Positions 30,469 through 37,948 of a DNA stretch of 40,800 nucleotides are shown here, piece by piece. The translations under genes were made by a program, and so were the position numbers. Below the pieces are notes generated by a model, which worked only from the letters and a program-made list of their open reading frames with translations, had not been told where the DNA came from and did not search any database. Numbering within the stretch: position 1 is the stretch's first letter; each line of letters begins with the position of its first letter. The DNA is from Verrucomicrobiota bacterium (lineage in GTDB: Bacteria; Verrucomicrobiota; Verrucomicrobiia; Limisphaerales; Fontisphaeraceae): positions 1-40,800 of the forward strand of contig JBAXGN010000053.1 of NCBI GenBank assembly GCA_037139415.1, in the 5' to 3' direction.

Positions 30469-31389
30469 ATGAGATGCATGAACTATTGCGTGATGACCGG
30501 CGTACTTTTGACACTGTGCGCGGCGCGCCTGCCGCTCTCGGCGGCGGATGGCTTGGAACTGAGAGCGGAACAAAAGGCGGATCGGATCGTCATATATGTC
30601 GGCCAGGACGTCTTCACGGAATATCTCTTCCTGGACACGGAGAAATATCCGTATTTCTTTCCAGTGAACGGGCCAATCACGCTTCAAGGCGTCACCACCA
30701 AACGGGAAACCAACTATCCGCATCATAGTTCGCTGTTCTTTGGCTGTGACCAGGTCAATGGCGGTAATTACTGGCAGGAGGGCTTGGACCGGGGGCGTAT
30801 TATTTCAAAGGGCGTGAAGATTGTGACAGGGCAGGGGCGGGAGGTGGTCTTTGAGCAGCAATGTTCATGGGAACGTCCAGGTGCTGAATCGCCCTTTGAC
30901 GATCAACGTCGCATCCGTCTGGCCGCGCCCACCCGGGAATTGCGATATATTGATTTTGAAATCACACTAACGCCGAAGATTGACGTAGTCATCCGCAAGA
31001 CGAATCATTCGTTGTTCTCCGCCCGCATGAAACCGGGGCTGTCCGTCAAGGGCGGCGGCAGGTTGCGGAATGCCCAAGGGGATTCTGGTGAGAAAGACAC
31101 TTTTGGAAAAACCTCACCGTGGATGGATGCGCGCGGCAAGAATGGCGATGCCGTCGAGGGGTTGGCGATCTTGAATCATCCTAAAAACCGTTGGAGCATA
31201 CCGCAGTGGTTCACCCGTGATTACGGATTTTTTTCCCCCGCGCCCATGAATTGGCTGGATAAGGACGGGTTAAAACTGGCGAAGGGAGAAAAGCTCAACT
31301 TGCGCTATCGCGTGCTGGTTCATGCCGGCGATCCCGCGATGAACGTGATTGAGGCTGAATACCAAAAATGGGCGGCAGCGGATAGATAG
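30469..31389 (+). CDS. DUF6807 (PmoA-like) secreted protein
   Basis: The 306 residues start with a signal peptide (about 1-25, ending PLSAA) and then follow the DUF6807 family, whose older database label methane oxygenase PmoA is misleading. Landmarks are FTEYLFLDTEKYPYFFPVNG, NYPHHSSLFFGCDQVNG, the central strand-rich part, GLAILNHPKNRW and the C-terminal LRYRVLVHAGDP. Such proteins in Verrucomicrobia and Planctomycetes occur near sugar-processing genes, but their reaction is unknown. An AGGA ribosome-binding site lies upstream of the ATG at 30469, which also begins the signal peptide. There is nothing to suggest a methane monooxygenase subunit. Confidence 0.83.
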   Translation: MRCMNYCVMTGVLLTLCAARLPLSAADGLELRAEQKADRIVIYVGQDVFTEYLFLDTEKYPYFFPVNGPITLQGVTTKRETNYPHHSSLFFGCDQVNGGNYWQEGLDRGRIISKGVKIVTGQGREVVFEQQCSWERPGAESPFDDQRRIRLAAPTRELRYIDFEITLTPKIDVVIRKTNHSLFSARMKPGLSVKGGGRLRNAQGDSGEKDTFGKTSPWMDARGKNGDAVEGLAILNHPKNRWSIPQWFTRDYGFFSPAPMNWLDKDGLKLAKGEKLNLRYRVLVHAGDPAMNVIEAEYQKWAAADR

Positions 31390-31468
31390 TACGAATGAGA
31401 TTTGATAAATGATGATTGAACGAGTACATTTCGCTCGCCGTTTGGCCTGAAGTGCCCGGTAAACAAAT

Positions 31469-32863
31469 ATGCCAAGTGATCATTTTAGGGTCGAGTTACA
31501 GCCGCTAATCCTCGTGGTGGACCCCGACGCTGCTGCCCGGCAAAAACTGGTTCTGCTATTGAGCAGCATGGGCTTGCAGGTGCAGGAAAGTACCTCTGGC
31601 AACGACGCTTGGCAGTTGCTTTACCAGCAGCGTCCGAACCTCGTTCTACTGGCTCACCATCGGGCCGGGTTGGATGCGGATGCGTTTTGCGTTCAAATCA
31701 AGAGCGAGCCGGATTTTGCCGAAGTAGGGGTGGTTTTCATGGATGTGGACCAACCGGTGGGAGTAAACGTCGGTAAGGCGTCTTCCATGGATCGTGCGGA
31801 TGGTCATATCCGATTACCCATCAGTGATGAAGATATGCTTGAACGGATTGGCATCTTTCTGCGTCTGCAATGGGCGGAGTCCGCGCTATGGCACAGTGAG
31901 CGCAAATATCGCGCGTTGCTGGAAATGGCGCAGGATGGCATGGCGCTGCTTTCGCAGGATGGCACGGTTCGCTTTGCGAATGTCACCCTTGCGCGTATCC
32001 TCGGGCATCCCAGTAGTGATTTGTCTGGCACTTCGCTGGTTTCATTTTTCGATGAAGCCAGCCGTCAACTCATGGAAAACTGGCTGATGGAAGGGTCGTT
32101 GCGGCGTGGGCAACAGCGCGAATTCACCTTGATGCGTCCGGATCATACGGAGGTCCGAGTGCAGGCGATGCTCACGGATATTTCGGATTCCAGTGTGGCG
32201 GAGCGCGAATTGCTGTTTATGGCGCGGGATGTGACGGTTCATCGGCAGACCGAAGAAAAGTTGCGTCAATTGTTCCGGGCAACAGAACAAAGCCCTGCTA
32301 CGATCGTCATCACCGATGTAGCGGGTGCCATAGAGTATGTGAACCCCAAGTTCAGCAGTGTCACCGGGTATTCGTCCAAGGAAGCCTTGGGCAAAAATCC
32401 CCGCATTTTGAAATCAGGGGTGCAAGGCAAAGAATTTTATCTTGAAATGTGGCAGACCTTGACCGCTGGCAAAGAGTGGCGGGGCGAGTTTCATAACCGG
32501 AAAAAGGATGGCACCATCTATTGGGAATCCGCCTCAATCTCTCCCCTCCGCAATGAGGTGGGGCAGATTACCCATTACATTGCGGTCAAAGAGGATATTT
32601 CCCTCCGAAAACAACTGGAGGAGGAACGGGAACAATTGGTCAACGATTTGCGCGAGGCGCTGGCCAACGTCAAGACTTTGAGTGGGTTGCTGCCCATTTG
32701 CGCCTCTTGCAAGCGGATTCGGGATGACCGTGGTTATTGGGAGACCGTGGAAGGGTATGTCGGACGCCATTCGGGTGCCCGGTTCAGCCATGGAATGTGC
32801 CCGGAATGCGCCAAAAAATGGTTGCAAGACGCTGGGTTGGAACCGCCAGTGGATAAGTTATGA
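31469..32863 (+). CDS. Degenerate receiver + two PAS domains + Cys-rich tail
   Basis: This 464-residue cytoplasmic signalling protein begins with a receiver-like domain (about 10-125). The phospho-acceptor position is alanine (Ala62 in NLVLLAHHRAGLDA), the switch Ser/Thr position is not preserved (FMDV), and the usual lysine of KP is leucine (HIRLPIS). Phosphorylation is therefore unlikely. Two PAS domains follow (about 140-255 and 270-390), the second ending in a PAC motif (THYIAVKEDISLRKQLE). After a short coil, a conserved-looking tail has four cysteines, CASC and CPEC, with KRIRDDRGYW between them, and may bind a metal. No kinase, GGDEF or DNA-binding output domain is present. It precedes nadD by 22 bp, and no functional link is evident. 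Confidence 0.85.
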   Translation: MPSDHFRVELQPLILVVDPDAAARQKLVLLLSSMGLQVQESTSGNDAWQLLYQQRPNLVLLAHHRAGLDADAFCVQIKSEPDFAEVGVVFMDVDQPVGVNVGKASSMDRADGHIRLPISDEDMLERIGIFLRLQWAESALWHSERKYRALLEMAQDGMALLSQDGTVRFANVTLARILGHPSSDLSGTSLVSFFDEASRQLMENWLMEGSLRRGQQREFTLMRPDHTEVRVQAMLTDISDSSVAERELLFMARDVTVHRQTEEKLRQLFRATEQSPATIVITDVAGAIEYVNPKFSSVTGYSSKEALGKNPRILKSGVQGKEFYLEMWQTLTAGKEWRGEFHNRKKDGTIYWESASISPLRNEVGQITHYIAVKEDISLRKQLEEEREQLVNDLREALANVKTLSGLLPICASCKRIRDDRGYWETVEGYVGRHSGARFSHGMCPECAKKWLQDAGLEPPVDKL

Positions 32864-32885
32864 TTGCCCGTGGCATGGTTTGATT

Positions 32886-33461
32886 ATGGAACGGATTGGA
32901 ATATATGGCGGCTCTTTTAACCCGGTGACGTGCGGACATCTGTTGGTGGCCCGCGCCGCGCTGGAAGAGGCCCAACTCGATCGTTTGCACTTCGTCCCTG
33001 CCGCACAATCACCGTTCAAGCCGGATCAACTGTTGGCATCGGGCGACGCCCGTTGTCGTTGGTTGCGGTTGGCACTGGCGGGTTGGGAACGTTGCGAACT
33101 GGACGATCAGGAATTGAAACGCGGCGGGGTTTCATATACAGTGGATACGTTGCGCGATTACGCCCGGCGATTTCCCGATGCCACCTTGTGTTATCTGATT
33201 GGTGCGGACCATCTGTGCAAGTTACCGCAATGGCGGGATGCCGGCACCTTGGCGAACTTGGCGGAGTTTCTCGTCATTCCACGCCCCGGCGAGGTTGCTG
33301 CAGCGTTGCCGCCGCCGTTCCGCGGGCGTCTGCTTAAAGGTTTCCCGCTGGGAGTTTCCGCCTCGGAAGTGCGGGCGCGGCTCAAAGCGGGTTTGCCCAT
33401 CGCCGGGCTTGTGCCGGAAACCGCGGTGGAAATAATCGAAAAATCCGGGCTTTATCTTTAA
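32886..33461 (+). CDS. nadD: Nicotinate-nucleotide adenylyltransferase
   Basis: The 191-residue enzyme transfers AMP from ATP to nicotinate mononucleotide, giving deamido-NAD in NAD biosynthesis. The nucleotidyltransferase motif GGSFNPVTCGHL (residues 8-19) contains the (H/T)xGH signature. FVPAAQSPFKP, SYTVDTLRDY, LIGADHLCKLPQW and the C-terminal GVSASEVRARLKAG (the SxTxxR-type ATP site, here SASEVR) follow at family positions. The start at 32886 begins the first beta strand directly; longer frames run into the preceding gene. It is followed after 24 bp by rsfS, a gene pair conserved in many bacteria, which adds support. Confidence 0.92.
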   Translation: MERIGIYGGSFNPVTCGHLLVARAALEEAQLDRLHFVPAAQSPFKPDQLLASGDARCRWLRLALAGWERCELDDQELKRGGVSYTVDTLRDYARRFPDATLCYLIGADHLCKLPQWRDAGTLANLAEFLVIPRPGEVAAALPPPFRGRLLKGFPLGVSASEVRARLKAGLPIAGLVPETAVEIIEKSGLYL

Positions 33462-33485
33462 CCAAACCTCTGTTAGACTAATCAA

Positions 33486-33863
33486 ATGGATTCGAAAAAG
33501 CTGGCGAATTTGTGTCGGGAACTGGCCGATAACAAGAAAGCGGAAAATATCGTGGTGCTGGACGTGCGGGAGTTGGCTTCCGTCACGGACTATTTTGTCA
33601 TTTGCACTGGTTCAAGCGAGCCTCATTTAAGGGCGATCGCGGAAGAAATTACTTCTACACTGCACGAGGAGCACGGGCAGCGGGCACGAGCTATTGATGG
33701 CCGAATGCCCACCTCCTGGCAGGTGCTCGACTATCTGGATGTGATCGTGCATATCATGAAACATGACGTGCGGGCCAAGTATGACCTGGAAAGTCTATGG
33801 GGGGATGCGCCGCGCCTGAAAGGCAGCCGTCGTCGTACCGTCAAGAAGCCCGAAGCGGGTTGA
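33486..33863 (+). CDS. rsfS: Ribosome silencing factor RsfS
   Basis: This 125-residue member of the RsfS/Iojap family binds ribosomal protein uL14 on the large subunit and blocks subunit joining, lowering translation in poor growth. The family segments DVRELASVTDYFVICTGSSE, HLRAIAEEI and DYLDVIVHIM are present, and the protein ends with YDLESLWGDAP and a basic tail. It lies directly behind nadD, its classical neighbour, and is presumably co-transcribed with it. The length is normal and no residues stand out as unusual. Confidence 0.93.
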   Translation: MDSKKLANLCRELADNKKAENIVVLDVRELASVTDYFVICTGSSEPHLRAIAEEITSTLHEEHGQRARAIDGRMPTSWQVLDYLDVIVHIMKHDVRAKYDLESLWGDAPRLKGSRRRTVKKPEAG

Positions 33864-33962
33864 GGGCAGGGTGTGCGTTGCATCAGGAAGACCGGTCGTG
33901 GTTGCACTTTGGCAGGTTGATGGCACGTTAGACCGTGCATGAAAATAATATCAAATAATGGC

Positions 33963-34400
33963 ATGAAAAAATTACTCTTCACCCTCATGGTTTGCGGTGG
34001 TGCTTTTGCGCTGTGCGCGGCAGACCTCAACTGGATGACTGATCTGCCGGCGGCTCAGAAAAAAGCCAAGGCCGACAATAAACTCGTCTTTATGAACTTT
34101 ACCGGATCGGACTGGTGCGGCTGGTGTAAAAAAATGGATGCCGATGTGTTTTCGAAAAAGGAATTCAAGGAATACGCCGACAAAAAACTGGTGATGGTTT
34201 TTGTGGATTTTCCCCGCAAGCCGCTCGCGGCTGAACAAAAGCAAGCCAACGAGGCACTGAAGTCAAAATACGAGATAAAAGGATATCCGACGCTGATCGT
34301 TTTGGACGCCCAGGGCGAGGTGGTTCACAAAAACGTTGGGTACCAGGGCGATGTGCAGAAGTGGATCAAGACCCTTGACGCTGCGAAAAAGAGCCATTGA
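33963..34400 (+). CDS. Secreted thioredoxin-family protein
   Basis: This 145-residue protein has a Sec signal peptide (MKKLLFTLMVCGGAFALCAA) and a thioredoxin fold with the active site WCGWC (Cys52 and Cys55). The cis-proline segment is KGYPTLIVLD. The GSDWCGWCKKMDADVF form and the DFPRKPL insert are usual for periplasmic thioredoxin-like proteins of Verrucomicrobia and Planctomycetes. It probably reduces or isomerises disulfides outside the cytoplasm. Its 3' end overlaps that of the convergent iron-sulfur protein gene by 35 bases (34366-34400). An ATG at 33939 would add eight residues before the signal peptide and is less likely. Confidence 0.88.
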   Translation: MKKLLFTLMVCGGAFALCAADLNWMTDLPAAQKKAKADNKLVFMNFTGSDWCGWCKKMDADVFSKKEFKEYADKKLVMVFVDFPRKPLAAEQKQANEALKSKYEIKGYPTLIVLDAQGEVVHKNVGYQGDVQKWIKTLDAAKKSH

Positions 34401-35592
34401 TGATGATGGCTGGCTGAGGGCGAACTGGACAGGCGGGTACGCAGGCGCCGCAGCCGTTGCATTTGTCCGGATTAACGCTGGGTTCGGTAGCGAAGCCGTC
34501 CTTTGAGGTTTGGATGAATAGAGCGTGGTAGGGACAAACTCTGATGCAGGCGGTGCATTCCCGTCCGCTCGCCAACAGGCAGATATCCAAATCAATTATT
34601 GCCCGCCCAATGTGGCACGCATTTTTTTGTTCCAAGGAGAGTTGTTTAATGGCCCCGCTGGGGCAGACTTCGGTGCAGCGATGACAGTCGCTGCGGCAAA
34701 AATCACTGGTGAAAGCGAGGCAGGGCGTCAGCAGGTTGGCAAAACCGTATGTTCCCAGATCGGGTTGAATAATGTGCGCGGGACACGCTTGACTGCAATT
34801 GCCACAGCGAATGCATACTCCGGCAAAGTTTTCCTCGGCAACGGAGCCCGGCGGGCGCAAGGGAGATTTCGTTTGGCCTTTTCCGCAGGTCACCCAGAGG
34901 GCCAGTGCGGCTCCAGCGCTGCTTGAAAGGAATTCACGACGCCCCGCTGTGAACCGGGAAGTCATGGTGGGAGTTCCCGACGGTTCCAGAACGTCGCATC
35001 GCTTCCCGGATTTTCGGCAACGCTGAGGCCAAGCCAGAAACTCTTGGGTGGCGCCCAACGGGCAAACGCGCGTACACCAAACGTGCGGGAAGAGCCAATC
35101 GAACAGCAACAGCAATGGCAGGCTCACGCCTGGCAATAAAGCCGCAAGGGTTAGCGGGCGATGCCAGGCGTTGATGAAACTGTTAAAAATGGCGAGCGGA
35201 TCCAACCAGAGCAACAAAGGGTACCCCACAAGCGCACCACCCAAGGTCAGCAATACCAAAATTTTACCAATCGGTAGCAGCGTCCGATTTTTCAGCATCG
35301 CATTGGGATGAATTCGGGCCAGCAATTCCTGAAGGGTTCCGGTGGGGCAGGCATAGTGACAAAACCAACGCGGGATGAGCATAGCCAACACTACCACTGG
35401 CAGGGCGAGGACGGCCAATATGGAAGCCTCTCGAAGTGCGAGGACGGAAGCCAAGGCAATATGAGGGCTCAGGGCAGGGAGGCATGACGCCGTCCATGCC
35501 ATCTCTCGTGCGGGCAATGCCACAATGACGGACGCCAACAGAAACAGTCCGCGCAAGGCGGTTCGACTACGCGAGTTTGGGTTTGCCAGCAT
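34366..35592 (-). CDS. Fused NapH-NapG-like membrane iron-sulfur protein
   Basis: The protein has 408 residues. The N-terminal half resembles NapH/NosR-type quinol-side proteins: several membrane helices (about 15-200) and two CxxxCP motifs at the membrane surface, FCHYACPTG and WCTRVCPLG. A twin-arginine-like stretch (GRREFLSSSAGAALALW) follows at about 217-235. The C-terminal half resembles NapG ferredoxin modules with CIRCGNCSQACP, CRSDCHRCTEVCP, CTACIRVCP and CNGCGACVPACP, enough cysteines for about four [4Fe-4S] clusters. It probably carries electrons from quinol to a periplasmic acceptor. No nitrate or nitrous oxide reductase genes are nearby, so its partner is unknown. In Nap systems NapG and NapH are separate proteins; here they are one chain. 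Confidence 0.85.
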   Translation of the reverse strand: MLANPNSRSRTALRGLFLLASVIVALPAREMAWTASCLPALSPHIALASVLALREASILAVLALPVVVLAMLIPRWFCHYACPTGTLQELLARIHPNAMLKNRTLLPIGKILVLLTLGGALVGYPLLLWLDPLAIFNSFINAWHRPLTLAALLPGVSLPLLLLFDWLFPHVWCTRVCPLGATQEFLAWPQRCRKSGKRCDVLEPSGTPTMTSRFTAGRREFLSSSAGAALALWVTCGKGQTKSPLRPPGSVAEENFAGVCIRCGNCSQACPAHIIQPDLGTYGFANLLTPCLAFTSDFCRSDCHRCTEVCPSGAIKQLSLEQKNACHIGRAIIDLDICLLASGRECTACIRVCPYHALFIQTSKDGFATEPSVNPDKCNGCGACVPACPVRPQPAIIINGSFSQRQGS

Positions 35593-35806
35593 GGTTTGCA
35601 GGCTATCCGAGGTACGCCCTTTGGCTGAGCAACGGGCGGCGATTCATGTTTGTGTTCATGTATGTTTTCATTAATTCATTCACGGGCTGAATGAGATTCT
35701 TGTGACACGGGAGGATCAAGAATGCAAGCAATTCCCACCGTGGTCAATGAAACGCAACTGATACCGAATAATCTTCCTCTGGCTACCGTCTGATTACAGA
35801 CATTTC

Positions 35807-37714
35807 ATGCATACGTGTTTTAAAAAGAAATATTTGCCGGTGTTGCTGCTGATAACGATTGCCTGGCTGGCCCAGGCCGCTGAGAAGCCATCGCCGGTTG
35901 CCACCCCTGCCGCGCCCGAAATTCTGGCGACCCTCAAAAAGCCCCATCCACGCCTGCTTATGTCCACCGAAGATTTTGCGCGGCTGCGCAAGGAAGTGGA
36001 CACCGATCCAAACCTGCAGAAATGGTTTCAACGGGTGCGCGATAACGCCGGCAAAATCCTCCGGGAAACCCCTGTCAAATATGAAATTCCCGATGGGTTG
36101 CGTCTTTTGGCCACCAGCCGAAAAGTGGTGGATCGGGTGTATTGTCTGGCGCTCATGTATCGTCTGAGCGGCGATGCCAAATACGCGGAACGCGCCTGGA
36201 AGGAACTGGAAACAGCGGCGGCGTTCCAAGACTGGAATCCCAAACACTTTCTGGATACCGCTGAAATGAGTCTTGGCTTTGCCATTGGCTACGACTGGTT
36301 GTTTGATTATTGGACACCCCAGCAAAAGACGGTGCTGCGCACCGCGATTGTGGAAAAAGGGCTAAAATTGGGCGTGGATTGTCAACGTGGCAAGGCGGCC
36401 AAGGGAGTCGGCAGTTTTTGGGTGCGTGCGCATCACAACTGGAACCAAGTGTGCAATGGCGGCATTGGCATGGGGGCCTTGGCCGTCGCGGATGAGGTGC
36501 CTGCCTTGGCGGGCGAGTTTTTGGAGGCGTCCCTGAAATCCATTCAACTTGCGATGATGGAATATGGACCGGATGGCGCTTGGGCGGAAGGGCCCGGCTA
36601 TTGGAATTATGCCACCATGTACAATGTGACGTTCCTCGCGGGCCTCGAATCGGCCTTGGGAACCGATTATAAGCTATCCAGCATCCCGGGCTTTTCGGAA
36701 GCCGGCTCGTTTCCCATCACGGCGGTTGGTCCCACCGGTAGATCCTTCAACTATGCTGATGCCCATGAAGGCGGCATCACCGCCTCCTGCCTCTTATGGC
36801 TGGCGAACAAGTTTAACCGGCCGGATTATGCGGTGTATGAGATTCAAGGCACCGTCGGTTCGCCAACGGATATGATCTGGTATAACTCTCGCCTGGACCT
36901 TAAGACCGCCAAGCAAGCGCCCTTGGACAAGTATTTTCGCGGGGCGGAAGTGGTCTCGCTGCGCGGGGCTTGGAATGATAAGAACGCCTCGTGGGTCGCT
37001 TTCAAGGCGGGCGATAACAAGGCGAATCATAGTAATTTGGATCTCGGGGTATTTGTCATGGAAGCCTTGGGGGTGCGCTGGGCGGTGGACCTTGGCGCAG
37101 ACAACTATAACATGCCGGGATATTTTGGCGGGCAGCGATGGAACTATTACCGGATGCGCGCGGAAGGGCATAATACTTTGGTGCTTAACCCTGGCAAAGA
37201 GGCGGATCAGGACCCGAAGTCCGTCGCCAAGGTAGTTCGTTTTGAAACCTCGCCCAATCTGGCGTTTGGCATCACTGATTTGTCGCCCGCGTATGCGCGG
37301 CAGGCTGCCAGCGTGTTGCGCGGCATCGCCTTGTTGAATCGAAAACAAGTGCTGATTCAGGATGAAGTACGGATGGCCAAGCCGGGAGAACTCTGGTGGT
37401 TCATGCACACAGCGGCCACCATTCAACTCGATAATAGCGGTTCAAAGGCGACGTTACAGCGGGACGGTCAACGTTTAGTGGCCAGCATCTTGTCACCTGC
37501 CAGCGCCCGGTTCACGGTTATGAACGCGCAGCCTTTGCCGACGTCGCTCAACCCGGAAATGCAGAATAAAAACGCCAAAATCAAAAAGCTGGCAATTAAC
37601 CTGAAGGCAGTGGCCGATGAGCGACTGGTGGTGCTGTTGACTCCCCTGCGTGAAGGGGAATCGGCGGCGGCCAACCCAGCCGTCAAGCCCCTCGCCAATT
37701 GGACGGCAAAATAA
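35807..37714 (+). CDS. Heparinase II/III-like polysaccharide lyase
   Basis: This secreted protein of 635 residues has a signal peptide (about 1-26) followed by PHPRLLMSTEDFARLRK. That opening is typical of DUF4962/heparinase II/III and alginate-lyase-like proteins. An (alpha/alpha) toroid (about 60-350) contains DTAEMSLGFAIGYDWLFDYW, VRAHHNWNQVCNGG and EGPGYWNYATMYNVTFL, with His and Tyr residues in likely catalytic places. A C-terminal beta-sandwich (about 380-620) holds the heparinase II/III pattern NHSNLDLGVFVMEALG and RAEGHNTLVLNPG. Such enzymes cleave uronic-acid-containing polysaccharides by beta-elimination. The exact substrate cannot be read from sequence. It fits the polysaccharide-degrading profile suggested by the epimerase gene. 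Confidence 0.87.
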   Translation: MHTCFKKKYLPVLLLITIAWLAQAAEKPSPVATPAAPEILATLKKPHPRLLMSTEDFARLRKEVDTDPNLQKWFQRVRDNAGKILRETPVKYEIPDGLRLLATSRKVVDRVYCLALMYRLSGDAKYAERAWKELETAAAFQDWNPKHFLDTAEMSLGFAIGYDWLFDYWTPQQKTVLRTAIVEKGLKLGVDCQRGKAAKGVGSFWVRAHHNWNQVCNGGIGMGALAVADEVPALAGEFLEASLKSIQLAMMEYGPDGAWAEGPGYWNYATMYNVTFLAGLESALGTDYKLSSIPGFSEAGSFPITAVGPTGRSFNYADAHEGGITASCLLWLANKFNRPDYAVYEIQGTVGSPTDMIWYNSRLDLKTAKQAPLDKYFRGAEVVSLRGAWNDKNASWVAFKAGDNKANHSNLDLGVFVMEALGVRWAVDLGADNYNMPGYFGGQRWNYYRMRAEGHNTLVLNPGKEADQDPKSVAKVVRFETSPNLAFGITDLSPAYARQAASVLRGIALLNRKQVLIQDEVRMAKPGELWWFMHTAATIQLDNSGSKATLQRDGQRLVASILSPASARFTVMNAQPLPTSLNPEMQNKNAKIKKLAINLKAVADERLVVLLTPLREGESAAANPAVKPLANWTAK

Positions 37715-37763
37715 ACCTATTTGCCCGCCGCATAAGTGCATACCGGGCCAAGTTGGCTGTCCA

Positions 37764-37910
37764 TTACACGCCGTAAAGCGAAAATAGGCCCGTTTGGATC
37801 ATTCCCAACTTGCGGAGCGCAATATCCACAACTAGCACTTCCAAGATCACAAACAGCACAAAGCTGGCTGTGACCAACCACCAATTAAGCCATCGTACAA
37901 ATACACGCAT
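37764..37910 (-). CDS. Small 48-residue membrane protein behind cstA
   Basis: The frame starts with ATG at 37908-37910 and ends TAA at 37764-37766. It encodes an N-terminal amphipathic start (MRVFVRWLNWW), one strong membrane helix (LVTASFVLFVILEVLVVDIAL) and a short tail RKLGMIQTGLFSLYGV. It begins 38 bases after the cstA stop codon on the same strand, so co-transcription is likely. In many bacteria a short protein (YbdD/YjiX) follows CstA-type transporters, but this sequence does not resemble that family. Hydrophobic patterning and position support a real gene; no homologue is recognised. Confidence 0.5.
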   Translation of the reverse strand: MRVFVRWLNWWLVTASFVLFVILEVLVVDIALRKLGMIQTGLFSLYGV

Positions 37911-37948
37911 AAAATCCGTGTATAGCAGGTATTATGCCAATAGGCTGG

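Noticed and set aside
30469-31389. Methane monooxygenase subunit (PmoA)
   Set aside because: The label comes from an old family name. The protein is a soluble secreted DUF6807 member without the membrane helices or metal ligands of particulate methane monooxygenase.
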